A stretch of DNA of 64,000 nt from Gracilibacillus sp. YIM 98692 (GCF_010993965.1 NZ_WIXM01000001.1:62001-126000); one strand, 5' to 3'; positions 54,483-63,310 are shown, counted from the stretch's first letter. The notes: a model not told the origin generated them from the sequence alone. A program made the numbers and translations.

Positions 54483-55328
54483 CTATTCATTCTTATCTTT
54501 ATTTAAATTTTGTGTAATTCTGTCAATAATGATTGCTAAAATAACAATACCTAAACCAGCAACGAACCCTTCTCCTTCTCGGGCACGTTCTAATGCAGTC
54601 AATACGTTATCCCCTAAACCAGGAGCACCGATCATCGAAGCAATAACAACCATGGATAGAGACAGCATCACCGTTTGGTTGACACCTGCCATAATCGTTT
54701 TCCTTGCCATTGGTAGTTCCACTTTAAATAATTTTTGTTTTCCTGTTGTACCAAATGCATCAGCCGCTTCTACTAATTCATCGGAAACTTGACGAATTCC
54801 TAAGTTAGTAAAACGTACTACCGGTGGTGTTGCGAATACAACTGATGAAAACACACCTGGAACCATTCCGATACCAAAGAACACAACAGCTGGAATTAAA
54901 TAAACAAATGCTGGCATTGTCTGCATAAAGTCTAAGATCGGTGTCATGATGCTTTGTACCACTCTACTTTTCGACATCCAAATACCTACAGGCACCCCGA
55001 TAATAACCGAGATTAAACTCGCAAAAAATACGAGCGTAAAAGTAAACATCAATTCTTCCCATAGACCTTGATTGGATACAAACCAAAGCCCAATAACAGA
55101 GAAAATAACTAGACCAAATCGTTTGCCTGAAATAAAGAAGGCTATAATTGCAACAAGTGCAATAATGACCCAAGCAGGCACAGTGCTTAGCCATTCAGCA
55201 GTACTTTCAATAAAATCTCCAAAATCATTTTTTATCGGGTCGAAAATAAATGAAAAAGTTGTCTGCATCCACTCCACCAGTGCATCGATCCAATCTGCTA
55301 CTGGAATGCCGGCTACCATATTATGCAT
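54483..55328 (-). CDS. opuAB: Glycine betaine ABC transporter permease OpuAB
   Basis: Permease of 281 residues with about seven helices and the coupling-loop region DAFGTTGKQKLFKVELPMARKTIMAGVNQTVML. It overlaps opuAA by 8 bp. The first ATG 55328 and ATG 55319 are both possible starts beside GAGG. Confidence 0.94.
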   Translation of the reverse strand: MHNMVAGIPVADWIDALVEWMQTTFSFIFDPIKNDFGDFIESTAEWLSTVPAWVIIALVAIIAFFISGKRFGLVIFSVIGLWFVSNQGLWEELMFTFTLVFFASLISVIIGVPVGIWMSKSRVVQSIMTPILDFMQTMPAFVYLIPAVVFFGIGMVPGVFSSVVFATPPVVRFTNLGIRQVSDELVEAADAFGTTGKQKLFKVELPMARKTIMAGVNQTVMLSLSMVVIASMIGAPGLGDNVLTALERAREGEGFVAGLGIVILAIIIDRITQNLNKDKNE

Positions 55329-56520
55329 GATCCTCTGTCACCCCATTTCCACTTGCCAATGCAGCAATAACTGCACCTCTTACAATAACGCCTCTTAATT
55401 TGCCTTCTTCGACTACAGCAACGGGAACAGGCGTATCTTGAATGATTTCCATAATATCTTGTGTTGGTGCATCTGTTTCTACTGTTGGCATATCTGTACG
55501 TAAAATATGATGTAAATCTTTTTCCTCACGCTTTCGAACTTCTGCTACATCGTCTGCAGTCACATAGCCTTTCAATTGTTTCTTTCGATTGACAACATAA
55601 ATGCTCGAAAGACCTTGTTCACGCATTCGCTCTAAGGCAACGCGAGGACCGTGTTTTTCAATATTTACCGTTTCAGGACGCTGCATAATGTGATGTGCGG
55701 TTAACACTTTGGATCGATCCACATCTTCCACGAATCTTTCTACATAATCATTGGCAGGGCTCATTAAAATTTCTTCAGGACTGCCAATTTGTACAATCGA
55801 TCCGTCTTTCATCAGTGCAATGCGATCTCCAATTCTCAATGCCTCATCTAAATCGTGTGTGATAAAGACTATCGTTTTCTTCATTTTTTCCTGTAAATCT
55901 AGAAGTTCATCTTGCATATCTTTTCGAATTAAAGGGTCTAACGCAGAAAATGCCTCGTCCATTAACAATACTTCTGGATCGTTTGCTAGGGCGCGCGCAA
56001 GTCCAACACGTTGCTGCATACCACCAGAAAGCTGATTCGGATACTGATTCATAAAGCTTCCAAGTCCAACAAGCTCTAAGGCTTCCTTTGCTTTATTCGA
56101 ACGAGTTTCCTTATCTACTCCTTGAATCTCCAGACCGAACTCTGTATTTTCTAAAACCGTTCGAAAAGGGAATAAAGCAAATTTTTGGAAAACCATACTC
56201 ATTTTTTCACGACGAACTTTTCGCAATTCTTCTTTCCCGATCTTCGCTAGTTTTTGACCACTAACTTCCACTTCTCCTTCTGTTGGTTCAATCAACCGAT
56301 TTAAAAGGCGAACTAATGTTGATTTACCACTTCCGGAGAGACCCATGATCACGAAGACCTCTCCCTCTTCTACTTCAAATGTCGCTCGGTTAACACCGAC
56401 CGTACAACCTGTTTTTTCTAAAACTTCTTCTTTTGAATAGCCCTCATCTAATAAAGATGTAGCAGCTTTCGTTTTTTTGCCGAATATTTTCGATAAGTTA
56501 TCTACTTGTATAACGGGCAT
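55321..56520 (-). CDS. opuAA: Glycine betaine ABC transporter ATP-binding protein OpuAA
   Basis: Energises betaine uptake. Walker A MGLSGSGKSTLVRLLNRL (about 59-76), Q-loop MVFQKFALFP, signature LSGGMQQRVGLARALAND and Walker B LLMDEAFSALDP. A C-terminal pair of CBS domains (about 280-390) is known in OpuA homologues to sense ionic strength. First gene of the operon, divergent from the GbsR-like regulator. Confidence 0.95.
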   Translation of the reverse strand: MPVIQVDNLSKIFGKKTKAATSLLDEGYSKEEVLEKTGCTVGVNRATFEVEEGEVFVIMGLSGSGKSTLVRLLNRLIEPTEGEVEVSGQKLAKIGKEELRKVRREKMSMVFQKFALFPFRTVLENTEFGLEIQGVDKETRSNKAKEALELVGLGSFMNQYPNQLSGGMQQRVGLARALANDPEVLLMDEAFSALDPLIRKDMQDELLDLQEKMKKTIVFITHDLDEALRIGDRIALMKDGSIVQIGSPEEILMSPANDYVERFVEDVDRSKVLTAHHIMQRPETVNIEKHGPRVALERMREQGLSSIYVVNRKKQLKGYVTADDVAEVRKREEKDLHHILRTDMPTVETDAPTQDIMEIIQDTPVPVAVVEEGKLRGVIVRGAVIAALASGNGVTEDHA

Positions 56521-56673
56521 TTGGAACCATCACCTCATCTTTTTTATCTATGACTTTATATCGATTTTTGTCGTCTGCTTAATCACTTATCCCACTTTAA
56601 CGGTTTTTCATACAAATTACAACATGTAAATTCAATCAATTCAGTTTAATAATTTCGTTCAGTTCAAACTTTA

Positions 56674-56703
56674 CAAATTTAACATGCCATTATGTTAAAT
56701 TTG
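56674..56703. promoter_or_regulatory. Perfect 12-bp inverted repeat in the opuA/regulator intergenic region
   Basis: CAAATTTAACAT and ATGTTAAATTTG flank a 6-bp spacer, giving an 18-bp centre-to-centre dyad between divergent opuAA and the GbsR-like gene. It lies 103 bp upstream of the regulator start and about 155 bp upstream of opuAA. It is the best operator candidate for the regulator. There is no T tract, so it is not a terminator. Confidence 0.6.
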
Positions 56704-56806
56704 CTTGCTTTTACTGCCGATTTCGTTTGAATAGGATAATTTGATTTTTAATTTAAGTTGTGTAAAGTAGTACGTAACGACATCTGAAGGAGGGAGCTTT
56801 TGCCAA

Positions 56807-57301
56807 ATGACCAATCAAACTCCAGATAACGAAATATTAGATGATATAAATAATAAAATTATTTCAGAATTTTCCAAAACATTAGAGATGTTTTCCTTAA
56901 ATCAAACCGAATCCAAATTATTTGTCACCTTATACTTAACAGCAGAACCGATGACATTGGACGAAATGAAAGATGTGCTTGGAAAGAGCAAAACAGCAAT
57001 GAGCTATGCAGTACGCACATTGCTTGATTATAATTTAGTCGAACGTGTTTGGCGGAAAGGTGTTCGGAAGGATCTCTATCAAGCAAAGCAAAATTTATAT
57101 GAAAAGTTCATGAAGACATATGTGAACCGTTGGTTGGAAGCATTAGACCAGCAAATTAACAGCTTAGGAGAAATTCAGCAGGAACTTGGTGAACTTCAGA
57201 ACGGTGAAAAGGAACTAGTTGATCATAAAATCCATGAAGCTATCACCTTTCACCGCTCATTAGAAGATGTGTTTCAAAGAATCAAAGAGAACGATTTTTA
57301 A
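56807..57301 (+). CDS. GbsR/MarR-family regulator of glycine betaine uptake
   Basis: A 164-residue winged-helix protein: MTLDEMKDVLGKSKTAMSYAVRTLL is the recognition helix region (about 45-70), followed by a wing (NLVERVWRKGVRKDLY) and a C-terminal dimerising helix. GbsR-type proteins sense choline or betaine and repress opu or gbs operons. Divergent placement beside opuA supports this role. AAGGAGGG lies somewhat far (about 13 nt) from ATG 56807. Confidence 0.87.
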   Translation: MTNQTPDNEILDDINNKIISEFSKTLEMFSLNQTESKLFVTLYLTAEPMTLDEMKDVLGKSKTAMSYAVRTLLDYNLVERVWRKGVRKDLYQAKQNLYEKFMKTYVNRWLEALDQQINSLGEIQQELGELQNGEKELVDHKIHEAITFHRSLEDVFQRIKENDF

Positions 57302-57327
57302 ATCAGGCTTTATGGCCTGATTTTTTT
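57300..57327 (+). terminator. Intrinsic terminator of the GbsR-like gene
   Basis: AATCAGGC and GCCTGATT pair around a short loop and are followed by T7, starting at the stop codon. Confidence 0.85.
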
Positions 57328-57415
57328 GATACAAAGACGTTTTTTTATTTAAGAGCATAAAAAGATCCAAATAGAAAAAACTATGTTTAAAAACTACATT
57401 AAACGGAGGTGAACC

Positions 57416-57451
57416 TTGACGAAACGTCTTGGATCACATGATTACAATTAA
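57416..57451 (+). other. 11-codon leader ORF overlapping the start of the CNNM-type gene
   Basis: The strong site ACGGAGGTG is 6 nt before TTG 57416, which opens [11 protein letters not shown] and stops at 57451. The true protein frame starts at TTG 57429 or ATG 57438, within this mini-ORF and too far from the same ribosome site. The arrangement suggests translational coupling or re-initiation. It could also be fortuitous. Confidence 0.4.
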
Positions 57452-58751
57452 GCTTCTCACTGTCGCGTTATTAATTATACTAACTGCCTTTTTTGTTGCT
57501 TCAGAGTTTGCCGTTGTCAAAGTACGAAAAACGCGAATCGACGCACTTGCGGAAGAAGGCAACAAAAAGGCAAAGGCTGGGCAAAAAGTTTTATCTAATT
57601 TAGATGGCTATTTGTCTGCATGCCAGCTTGGGATTACCCTTACAGCTTTAGGGTTAGGTTGGTTAGGGGAACCAACGATTGAGCGGATTTTACTACCATT
57701 ATTTCACACATGGCATATCCCTGAATCTGTTTCCCATATTCTATCGTTTTCCATTGCTTTTGCGACTATCACTTTTTTACATGTCGTGATAGGGGAACTG
57801 GCTCCCAAAACAGTGGCAATACAAAAGGCCAAACAGCTTACGTTATGGCTTTCACCACCCCTAATATTATTTTATAAAATTATGTATCCATTTATCTGGG
57901 CATTAAATGGATCTGCTCGTTATTTTGTAGGACTATTCGGAATAAAGCCCGCTTCCGAACATGAAGTAGCTCATAGTGAAGAAGAGCTTCGTACAATTTT
58001 AGCCGAAAGTTATCGCAGTGGTGAAATCAATCAAGCAGAATTAAACTATGTCAACAAAATCTTCAAGTTTGATAATCGCATTGCAAAGGAAATTATGATT
58101 CCGCGAACTGAAATGGCCACACTTTCTAGGGATGATTCAATAGATGAAGTATTAAGTAAGATTAAGAAGCAGGCATTTACTCGTTATCCGGTCGAGAATG
58201 GGGATAAAGACCATATCAAAGGAATCGTCAATGTGAAAGAATTGTATGCTTCTATTGCGGATTTAACACCAAGTGAACTTCGTGATATTCAATTAAAAGA
58301 TTTCATTACACCCGTTACTAAGATTATTGAGACAACTCCAATTCATGATTTGCTTCTCAAAATGCAGGAAGACAGAAAGCATTTAATTATTCTTATTGAT
58401 GAATATGGCGGGACCGCTGGATTGGTAACTATTGAGGATATTTTAGAAGAAATTGTGGGGGAAATTCGTGATGAGTTTGATCATAAAGAAAAAGTCCCCA
58501 TTCAACAAAAAGGGGAAGGACACTATATTGTCGATGGCAAAGTGTTGTTAAGTGAAATCAATCATTTATTAGATATTGATCTAGATGCAACCGATATCGA
58601 TACGATCGGTGGTTGGATGCATACACAGAATTTTGATTTAGATATGGATCGTAAAATCCTGCAAGACGATGTTGAATTTACTATATTAGAAACAGATGGG
58701 CAGGTCATTAAGACAGTTGAAATAGTGAAAAAAAATAAGGAGCAGTCCTAA
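57429..58751 (+). CDS. CNNM/HlyC-type membrane protein with CBS domains (YhdP/YrkA-like)
   Basis: A DUF21 transmembrane domain of about four helices (residues 1-190; [50 protein letters not shown]) is followed by a CBS pair (about 200-350; [44 protein letters not shown]) and a CorC_HlyC domain. Homologues export Mg2+ or alter metal tolerance; haemolysin naming is historical. The ribosome site fits a leader ORF rather than this frame, so the start is uncertain. Confidence 0.9.
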   Translation: MDHMITIKLLTVALLIILTAFFVASEFAVVKVRKTRIDALAEEGNKKAKAGQKVLSNLDGYLSACQLGITLTALGLGWLGEPTIERILLPLFHTWHIPESVSHILSFSIAFATITFLHVVIGELAPKTVAIQKAKQLTLWLSPPLILFYKIMYPFIWALNGSARYFVGLFGIKPASEHEVAHSEEELRTILAESYRSGEINQAELNYVNKIFKFDNRIAKEIMIPRTEMATLSRDDSIDEVLSKIKKQAFTRYPVENGDKDHIKGIVNVKELYASIADLTPSELRDIQLKDFITPVTKIIETTPIHDLLLKMQEDRKHLIILIDEYGGTAGLVTIEDILEEIVGEIRDEFDHKEKVPIQQKGEGHYIVDGKVLLSEINHLLDIDLDATDIDTIGGWMHTQNFDLDMDRKILQDDVEFTILETDGQVIKTVEIVKKNKEQS

Positions 58752-58792
58752 AAGTCTGCTCCATTGTCCAATATGGCTTAACTTCTAAAATA

Positions 58793-59020
58793 CTACTCTT
58801 TTTTAATCCAAAATGTCAGCACTCCATTTTCTTCTGTTTCTTGCATCAACTCGTGTCCTCCTGATTTGGTCCATGCGGTAAGATCACTTTTTGCCCCTTG
58901 GTCTGTCGCTTGCACTTCTAAAATGTCTCCACTTTCTAACTCCTGCATTGCTTTTTTTGTTTTCACAATCGGCATCGGACACGCTAATCCTTTTACGTCT
59001 AATACTTTTGCTGCATTCAT
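58793..59020 (-). CDS. TusA-family sulfur carrier protein (YrkI-like)
   Basis: A 75-residue sulfur carrier with the persulfide cysteine C14 in LDVKGLACPMPIVKTKKAM. It passes sulfane sulfur between rhodaneses and acceptors. GGAGG is 8 nt before ATG 59020, the third of three consecutive ATGs; ATG 59023 is nearly as good. It is 26 bp behind the rhodanese-MBL fusion gene and belongs to its CstR-type operon. Confidence 0.9.
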   Translation of the reverse strand: MNAAKVLDVKGLACPMPIVKTKKAMQELESGDILEVQATDQGAKSDLTAWTKSGGHELMQETEENGVLTFWIKKE

Positions 59021-59046
59021 CATCATTTCCTCCATTAAAATTAAAT

Positions 59047-60174
59047 TTATTGAATAGCACAGCGGTTTGGACCGATTTCCATCTCACGCTGTTTGTCTTC
59101 TTCCGGGTTTTTCTTCCCCATATTTGTTTGTCTAATTTCATCAAAAGCGTTTGGCTGTGGTGGTAAATTTTCTGTTACTAAGGTTCGAAATGTTGCTTCA
59201 TCTTCCACATTTAGACCATGATTGTCAACATATAGTTGACCTAATCTCTCTGCAACCGTTCCATCCTCATTTAATTCTTCGATTTTCATAAAGTGCGCTG
59301 GCAGTACAATGAAATCCTCAGAAAGCTCTTTATATCTTCTATATAAACTATCTCTTAAATCTGTAACCCAGTCCTCTGCTTTCCCAGCTAAGTCTGGTCT
59401 GCCAATCGAATCAATGAACAAAATATCACCTGTTAGTAAATATTGCTCATCGATGATAAAGGATGTAGAACCAATCGTATGTCCAGGGGTATATAATGCT
59501 TGAATATCAATAGTTGTTGCCCCAACCGTTAAAATCTTGCCATCTTCTAGAGGTTGATAAGGATAGGTGACTTCTGTCGCATCTTTTGGCGGAAGAAAGT
59601 ATGTCGCATTTGTGTTCTCTGCAATGTTTCTCCCACCAGAAATATGATCTGCGTGTAAATGTGTATCTATTACATGGATAATCTTTGCATCTAGTTCATC
59701 TGCAAAATCGGTAAAAGTCTCGACCATTCTTGTTGGATCAATAACCGCTGCTTCTCCATCAGATATCACCATATAGGACAGGCATCCTTTCCCAATTCGA
59801 ACAAATTGGTATAGCTCTCCACCATCGTTTAAATCCGCTACTTTTATTGGTTCCAAGTGTTCACTCCATGCCCTCATGCCGCCTTGCAGATAAGCGACAT
59901 CCACTCCTTGTTCGGAGAGCATGTCCGCAACCATTACTGACGAAGGCTCTTTCGCACATACAACTACAATATCTTTATCTGTTGGAAGTTGATCTAAAAT
60001 GTCATATACTCCATCGAGTAATTCAAAATAGGGTATATTTAAATGTCCAAAATGTTCTCCTTCTATATGCCAATCCTGAAAAGCATCTTGATTGCGGACA
60101 TCTAATATAAATAACTCTTCTTTATTCATCATTTTTCGTGTTATTTCTTTCGCTGTCATCACTTTTACTGTCAT
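59047..60174 (-). CDS. Rhodanese-metallo-beta-lactamase fusion (YrkH-like persulfide dioxygenase candidate)
   Basis: Residues 1-105 are a rhodanese with C73 in [10 protein letters not shown]. Residues 120-310 are an MBL fold with H172, H174, D176 and H177 (THLHADH), H232, D250 (LLTGD) and H294, as in persulfide dioxygenases of the ETHE1 type. The order rhodanese then MBL is that of B. subtilis YrkH, the reverse of S. aureus CstB. It probably oxidises low-molecular persulfide to sulfite, with rhodanese sulfur transfer (inference). An operator lies just upstream. Confidence 0.9.
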   Translation of the reverse strand: MTVKVMTAKEITRKMMNKEELFILDVRNQDAFQDWHIEGEHFGHLNIPYFELLDGVYDILDQLPTDKDIVVVCAKEPSSVMVADMLSEQGVDVAYLQGGMRAWSEHLEPIKVADLNDGGELYQFVRIGKGCLSYMVISDGEAAVIDPTRMVETFTDFADELDAKIIHVIDTHLHADHISGGRNIAENTNATYFLPPKDATEVTYPYQPLEDGKILTVGATTIDIQALYTPGHTIGSTSFIIDEQYLLTGDILFIDSIGRPDLAGKAEDWVTDLRDSLYRRYKELSEDFIVLPAHFMKIEELNEDGTVAERLGQLYVDNHGLNVEDEATFRTLVTENLPPQPNAFDEIRQTNMGKKNPEEDKQREMEIGPNRCAIQ

Positions 60175-60251
60175 CTCACATACCTCCCTACCCTTTTTGC
60201 ATCTAGTACCATATCTATTTTGATTTCTGTCATGATCATTCCTCCTCTCAA

Positions 60252-60270
60252 ATTACCTATAGGGGTATCT
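60252..60270. promoter_or_regulatory. CstR-type operator upstream of the rhodanese-MBL gene
   Basis: ATTACCTATAGGGGTATCT is a near-palindrome of the ATACC...GGTAT type known for CsoR/CstR regulators. Related sites occur at 61105-61124 and 61561-61579, one ahead of each transcription unit of the sulfur cluster. Confidence 0.7.
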
Positions 60271-60286
60271 GAATCATGAAAAAAAT

Positions 60287-60583
60287 TTACTCCACATGAC
60301 CTTCCCAATCGAGCATACCACCTGTCATATTAATCGCATCATAGCCTTGATTCTCTAAGAAATAGACAGCCTTGGCACTTCTGCCGCCAGACCGGCAAAC
60401 TACCACATATTCTTTCGATTTATCCAATTCATTCAACCGAAACTCTAACACCCCTAACGGTATATTTGTTGCTTTTGAAATTTTCCCTTCTTTAACCTCT
60501 TCAGCTTCTCGCACATCAAGCAGATTTAATTTTTCTCCCGCTTCCAAACGTTTTTCTACTTCTTTTGCTGTATAAGTTCTCAT
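60287..60583 (-). CDS. Single-domain rhodanese
   Basis: A 98-residue sulfurtransferase with the active loop CRSGGRS (C63). Nucleophile loop length and the LLDVREAEEVKEGKI start are standard. It follows the DsrE-like gene by 17 bp, with AAAGGAG before ATG 60583. It moves sulfane sulfur to TusA-like carriers or thiols. Confidence 0.92.
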   Translation of the reverse strand: MRTYTAKEVEKRLEAGEKLNLLDVREAEEVKEGKISKATNIPLGVLEFRLNELDKSKEYVVVCRSGGRSAKAVYFLENQGYDAINMTGGMLDWEGHVE

Positions 60584-60600
60584 TTTTATCTCCTTTCCTC

Positions 60601-61080
60601 CTATATAAATAAGTTGATATTGCCTTCTTCTGCATCCCCAATATAAGCCGCTACACCTGCATAATCGATATCTTCTATTAATTCATCCTTCTTTAGTCCA
60701 AGCAAATCCATGGTCATCGTACAAGCAATCAGCTTCACATCTTGCTCTTGAGCCATTTCTGCCAATTGCGGAAATGGCATCGCTTGATGCTTTTTCATCA
60801 CTTTCTTGATCATTTTCGGCCCCATTCCCGCAAAATTCATCTTCGAAAGGCCCATTTTATCAGCACCTCTCGGCATCATTTTCGCAAACATTTTCTCCAA
60901 GAACCCCTTTTGAACTGGCACTTGTTCTTCCTTTCTAAGTGCATTTAACCCCCAAAAGGTATGGAAAATCGTCACCTCATGATCATATGCAGCCGCTCCA
61001 TTCGCAATAATATAAGCAGCCATCGCCTTGTCATAATCCCCACTAAACAAAACAATCGTCGTTTTCTTTTTATCTGACAT
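60601..61080 (-). CDS. DsrE/DsrF-like sulfur carrier protein (YrkE-like)
   Basis: A 159-residue DsrE-superfamily protein, B. subtilis YrkE type. IVLFSGDYDKAMAAYIIANGAAAYDHEVTIF forms the first fold unit, and a conserved cysteine lies in KLIACTMTMDLLG near residue 122. A Met-rich middle (EKMFAKMMPRGADKMGLSKM) is typical. It heads a two-gene unit with the rhodanese, behind a CstR-type operator. Confidence 0.9.
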   Translation of the reverse strand: MSDKKKTTIVLFSGDYDKAMAAYIIANGAAAYDHEVTIFHTFWGLNALRKEEQVPVQKGFLEKMFAKMMPRGADKMGLSKMNFAGMGPKMIKKVMKKHQAMPFPQLAEMAQEQDVKLIACTMTMDLLGLKKDELIEDIDYAGVAAYIGDAEEGNINLFI

Positions 61081-61104
61081 ATTTTCACCCCCTTCACACT
61101 AACA

Positions 61105-61124
61105 GTATACCGGTATGGGTATAT
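61105..61124. promoter_or_regulatory. CstR-type operator upstream of the DsrE-like gene
   Basis: GTATACCGGTATGGGTATAT lies 25 bp upstream of ATG 61080 and matches the ATACC...GGTAT spacing of the other two sites. Confidence 0.7.
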
Positions 61125-61136
61125 AAAAATTTAAAT

Positions 61137-61161
61137 AAAAAAGGATAATCCATCCTTTTTT
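61137..61161 (-). terminator. Intrinsic terminator of cstR
   Basis: AAAAAGGAT and ATCCTTTTT pair around 5 nt, with a T tract on the minus strand. It separates cstR from the DsrE-rhodanese unit. Confidence 0.75.
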
Positions 61162-61228
61162 ATATTGTAAAAAGGTTAGAGGAATAACGGGAATATCTGC
61201 TTTTGTTTATTACCGTCAGTGCCTCCTC

Positions 61229-61489
61229 TTATCTGCTTTTCACCAGCATATTGACTGCTTCTTTCACAAGCTCTTCACTATTTTCCCCATTCTTCTCAGC
61301 TTCTCTGACACATTCAATCAGGTTGGTACTAACGAGCACACCAATCGTACGATCAATTGCGGTTCTGCTTGCCGAAAGCTGTGTTATAATATCTTTACAA
61401 TCTTTATTTTCTTCCATCATGCGCAAAACGCCTCGAATTTGTCCCTCAATCCGTTTCAAACGATGTTTCGTTTGATCATCGTATTGCAT
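61229..61489 (-). CDS. cstR: CsoR-family persulfide sensor CstR
   Basis: An 86-residue all-helical repressor (HRLKRIEGQIRGVLRMMEENKDCKDI). C31 and C60 are present, the same positions as in S. aureus CstR. The histidine that makes CsoR bind copper is replaced by N56 (NLIEC). It should form di- or tetrasulfide bridges with persulfides and release DNA. The start is ATG 61489 after GGGGGTG; the longer frame adds 32 unrelated residues. Three matching operators surround the cluster. Confidence 0.92.
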   Translation of the reverse strand: MQYDDQTKHRLKRIEGQIRGVLRMMEENKDCKDIITQLSASRTAIDRTIGVLVSTNLIECVREAEKNGENSEELVKEAVNMLVKSR

Positions 61490-61560
61490 AGCAACACCCC
61501 CTAGCATTTCGATAGTATCTATTTGAACATGTATGTTCTGGTGAATAACTGCCTCTATTT

Positions 61561-61579
61561 TATACCCCCACAGGTATAT
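61561..61579. promoter_or_regulatory. CstR-type operator upstream of cstR
   Basis: TATACCCCCACAGGTATAT lies about 70 bp upstream of ATG 61489, suggesting autoregulation. Confidence 0.7.
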
Positions 61580-61698
61580 TGTCAACTCTTCTTATTTTTT
61601 ATTTGTAAAAGAATGCTTTATTCGCCTTGGAATGTTTATAGACGTGCACCTATATAAATCTTCTTCATAGAATGTAGAAGAAAAAGGAGGGATGATAG

Positions 61699-62127
61699 AT
61701 GTATGCTCCTATCCATAGTTCATCAAATCATTCATTTATAGATGATTTACAACATGCTATTAATGGGGAATATAGCGCAATCCAATGTTACAGCCAACTA
61801 GCAACATTTGCACGAAACGAAGAAGAACAGCAGCAAATTTTGGAGATCAGACAAGACGAAATCAAGCATTATCGGCAATTTGTGCAAATTTACATCCAAA
61901 TGACCGGAATGGAGCCTTGCCCTCAGATCATAGAATCTTGTCCATCTGATTACTTAAAAGGACTGGAATTTTCTTTAAAAGATGAACAAGAAACAGTAGA
62001 CTTTTACTTAGACATAGCTGATCGTTGCGAAAACCCTAATATAAAGGAAGTTTTCCAACGTGCAGCCGCAGACGAACAAAATCACGCCGTTTGGTTCCTC
62101 TACTTTTTTACCAAGCAGATGATGTGA
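61699..62127 (+). CDS. Ferritin-like domain protein (rubrerythrin/YhjR type)
   Basis: A four-helix ferritin-like protein of 142 residues. Candidate dimetal ligands lie in helix 1 (AINGEYSAIQCY), helix 2 (RQDEIKHYRQF), helix 3 (LKDEQETVDFY) and helix 4 (AADEQNHAVWF), the E..EXXH pairs of the family. No rubredoxin domain is present. It may store or oxidise iron or scavenge peroxide; the role is inferred. AAAGGAGGG precedes the start. It is divergent from cstR. Confidence 0.87.
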   Translation: MYAPIHSSSNHSFIDDLQHAINGEYSAIQCYSQLATFARNEEEQQQILEIRQDEIKHYRQFVQIYIQMTGMEPCPQIIESCPSDYLKGLEFSLKDEQETVDFYLDIADRCENPNIKEVFQRAAADEQNHAVWFLYFFTKQMM

Positions 62128-62130
62128 CAA

Positions 62131-62160
62131 CTCCCACAGCTAAATCAGTGGGGTTCTAGG
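62131..62160. mobile_element. Possible IS200/IS605-type end remnant
   Basis: CTCCCACAGCTAAATCAGTG followed by GGGTTCTAGG resembles the conserved right-end hairpin of IS605/tnpB elements (form CTCCCACGGC...GTGGGTTCTTGG). No tnpA or tnpB is near, so this would be a solo relic. It is based on recall of the motif only. Confidence 0.35.
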
Positions 62161-62170
62161 GTACTAAAGT

Positions 62171-62214
62171 AAAGAAGGTGTCCCATAAAGTTACTTATGA
62201 GACACCTTCTTTCT
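62171..62214 (+). terminator. Intrinsic terminator of the ferritin-like gene
   Basis: AAAGAAGGTGTC and GACACCTTCTTT pair, with ATAAGT-type loop complementarity inside, followed by CTTAA. It works for plus-strand transcripts. Confidence 0.75.
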
Positions 62215-62280
62215 TAACGTATAGGAATGTATAAATTGTCAGCAAGGTAGTTATTACGGCGTAGCGGGCAATTTTAGGAA

Positions 62281-62350
62281 TATAGATAAGCGTAACTAGG
62301 CTATCGCACTGCGCCTAAAGGCTTGGCTAAGCCCAAGTTTTCTTTATTTA
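62281..62350. repeat. Interspersed element, copy 2 (inverted)
   Basis: The reverse complement matches 53374-53453, including AAAGAAAACTTGGG, GGCTTAGCCAAGCC, GGCGCAGT, TAGCCTAGTT and CTTATCTAT. Its distal flank carries about 30 extra bases before matching again at TTGCTGACAATTTATAC. The 5' edge overlaps the last codons of the hydrolase at 62348. Confidence 0.7.
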
Positions 62351-63310
62351 TTGTCCAACATGCTGCTGTAAAAATTCGGTCAATTTCTTTTCATATGGTT
62401 CTGGATTAATCGCATAGGCTTCTCCATGCCCAGCTTGATCAAATAGCAACATATCTGTTTCCGTTTCTGTATGATTTTTTAATTCCATTGCCATATCTGT
62501 TGGGACAAACGTATCTTCTTTCCCATGAAAATATAAAACTGGTACTCGTGCATTTTTCACTTGATTCAATGCGGATGCCTCTTTAAGAGAGTACCCCGCC
62601 CGCACCTTCGTTATAAGGTTCGTTGTTGGCAAAATGGGAAAAGATGGCATGTTATACATGCGATTCATTTGGTATTGAAACATGTCATAAACGCTAGTAT
62701 AAGCACTATCTGCCACAATTGCTTTCACATTTTCTGGATGATCTTCTCCACTCGTCATTAAAACTGTTGCCGCTCCCATGGACAAGCCATGCAGCACAAC
62801 CTCTGCATTCTCTCCAACCTTATCTATCACTTTATCAGTCCAATCTAAATAATCGAACCTGTCATGCCAGCCAAAGCCAATATACTCTCCTTCACTATCA
62901 CCATGGCCGCGCATGTCTGCCATAAAGATGTGATAGCCTAATTCTTCATAATAATAGCGTGCATACAATCCCATATCCTTTGCTTTGCCTAGATAACCAT
63001 GGGCAAAAATTACTGCTTTATTTGTCGGTTCTTCTGCTTCAAGAAAATACCCAGTAAGGTTTAGGTCATCATATGACTGCATTTCCCATGTTTCAAATTC
63101 TTGTTTGGACATCCAGTCACGCCAGCTTCCTTCTATAAAAACATCCATCGCTGAAGCAGAAACCGTTAAATCCTCATTCCCCTGTAAAAAATCTTTTTGT
63201 TCACGTTTTATCGCTAAATTATAAAAATAATTTCCTGCTATCATATCTGATATTAAAAGAAGACTCAAAACAATTGCAGCACCTATTTGTAATCGCTTTC
63301 TCCACTTCAT
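62348..63310 (-). CDS. Membrane-anchored alpha/beta hydrolase (YqkD-like)
   Basis: A 320-residue serine hydrolase with one N-terminal helix (LQIGAAIVLSLLLISDMIAG) that anchors it with the catalytic domain outside. The nucleophile elbow is GLSMGAATVL, the acid is D in YFHGKEDTFVP and the histidine is in FDQAGHGEAY. It closely resembles B. subtilis YqkD. GAAGGGG precedes ATG 63310. Substrate unknown. Confidence 0.88.
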   Translation of the reverse strand: MKWRKRLQIGAAIVLSLLLISDMIAGNYFYNLAIKREQKDFLQGNEDLTVSASAMDVFIEGSWRDWMSKQEFETWEMQSYDDLNLTGYFLEAEEPTNKAVIFAHGYLGKAKDMGLYARYYYEELGYHIFMADMRGHGDSEGEYIGFGWHDRFDYLDWTDKVIDKVGENAEVVLHGLSMGAATVLMTSGEDHPENVKAIVADSAYTSVYDMFQYQMNRMYNMPSFPILPTTNLITKVRAGYSLKEASALNQVKNARVPVLYFHGKEDTFVPTDMAMELKNHTETETDMLLFDQAGHGEAYAINPEPYEKKLTEFLQQHVGQ

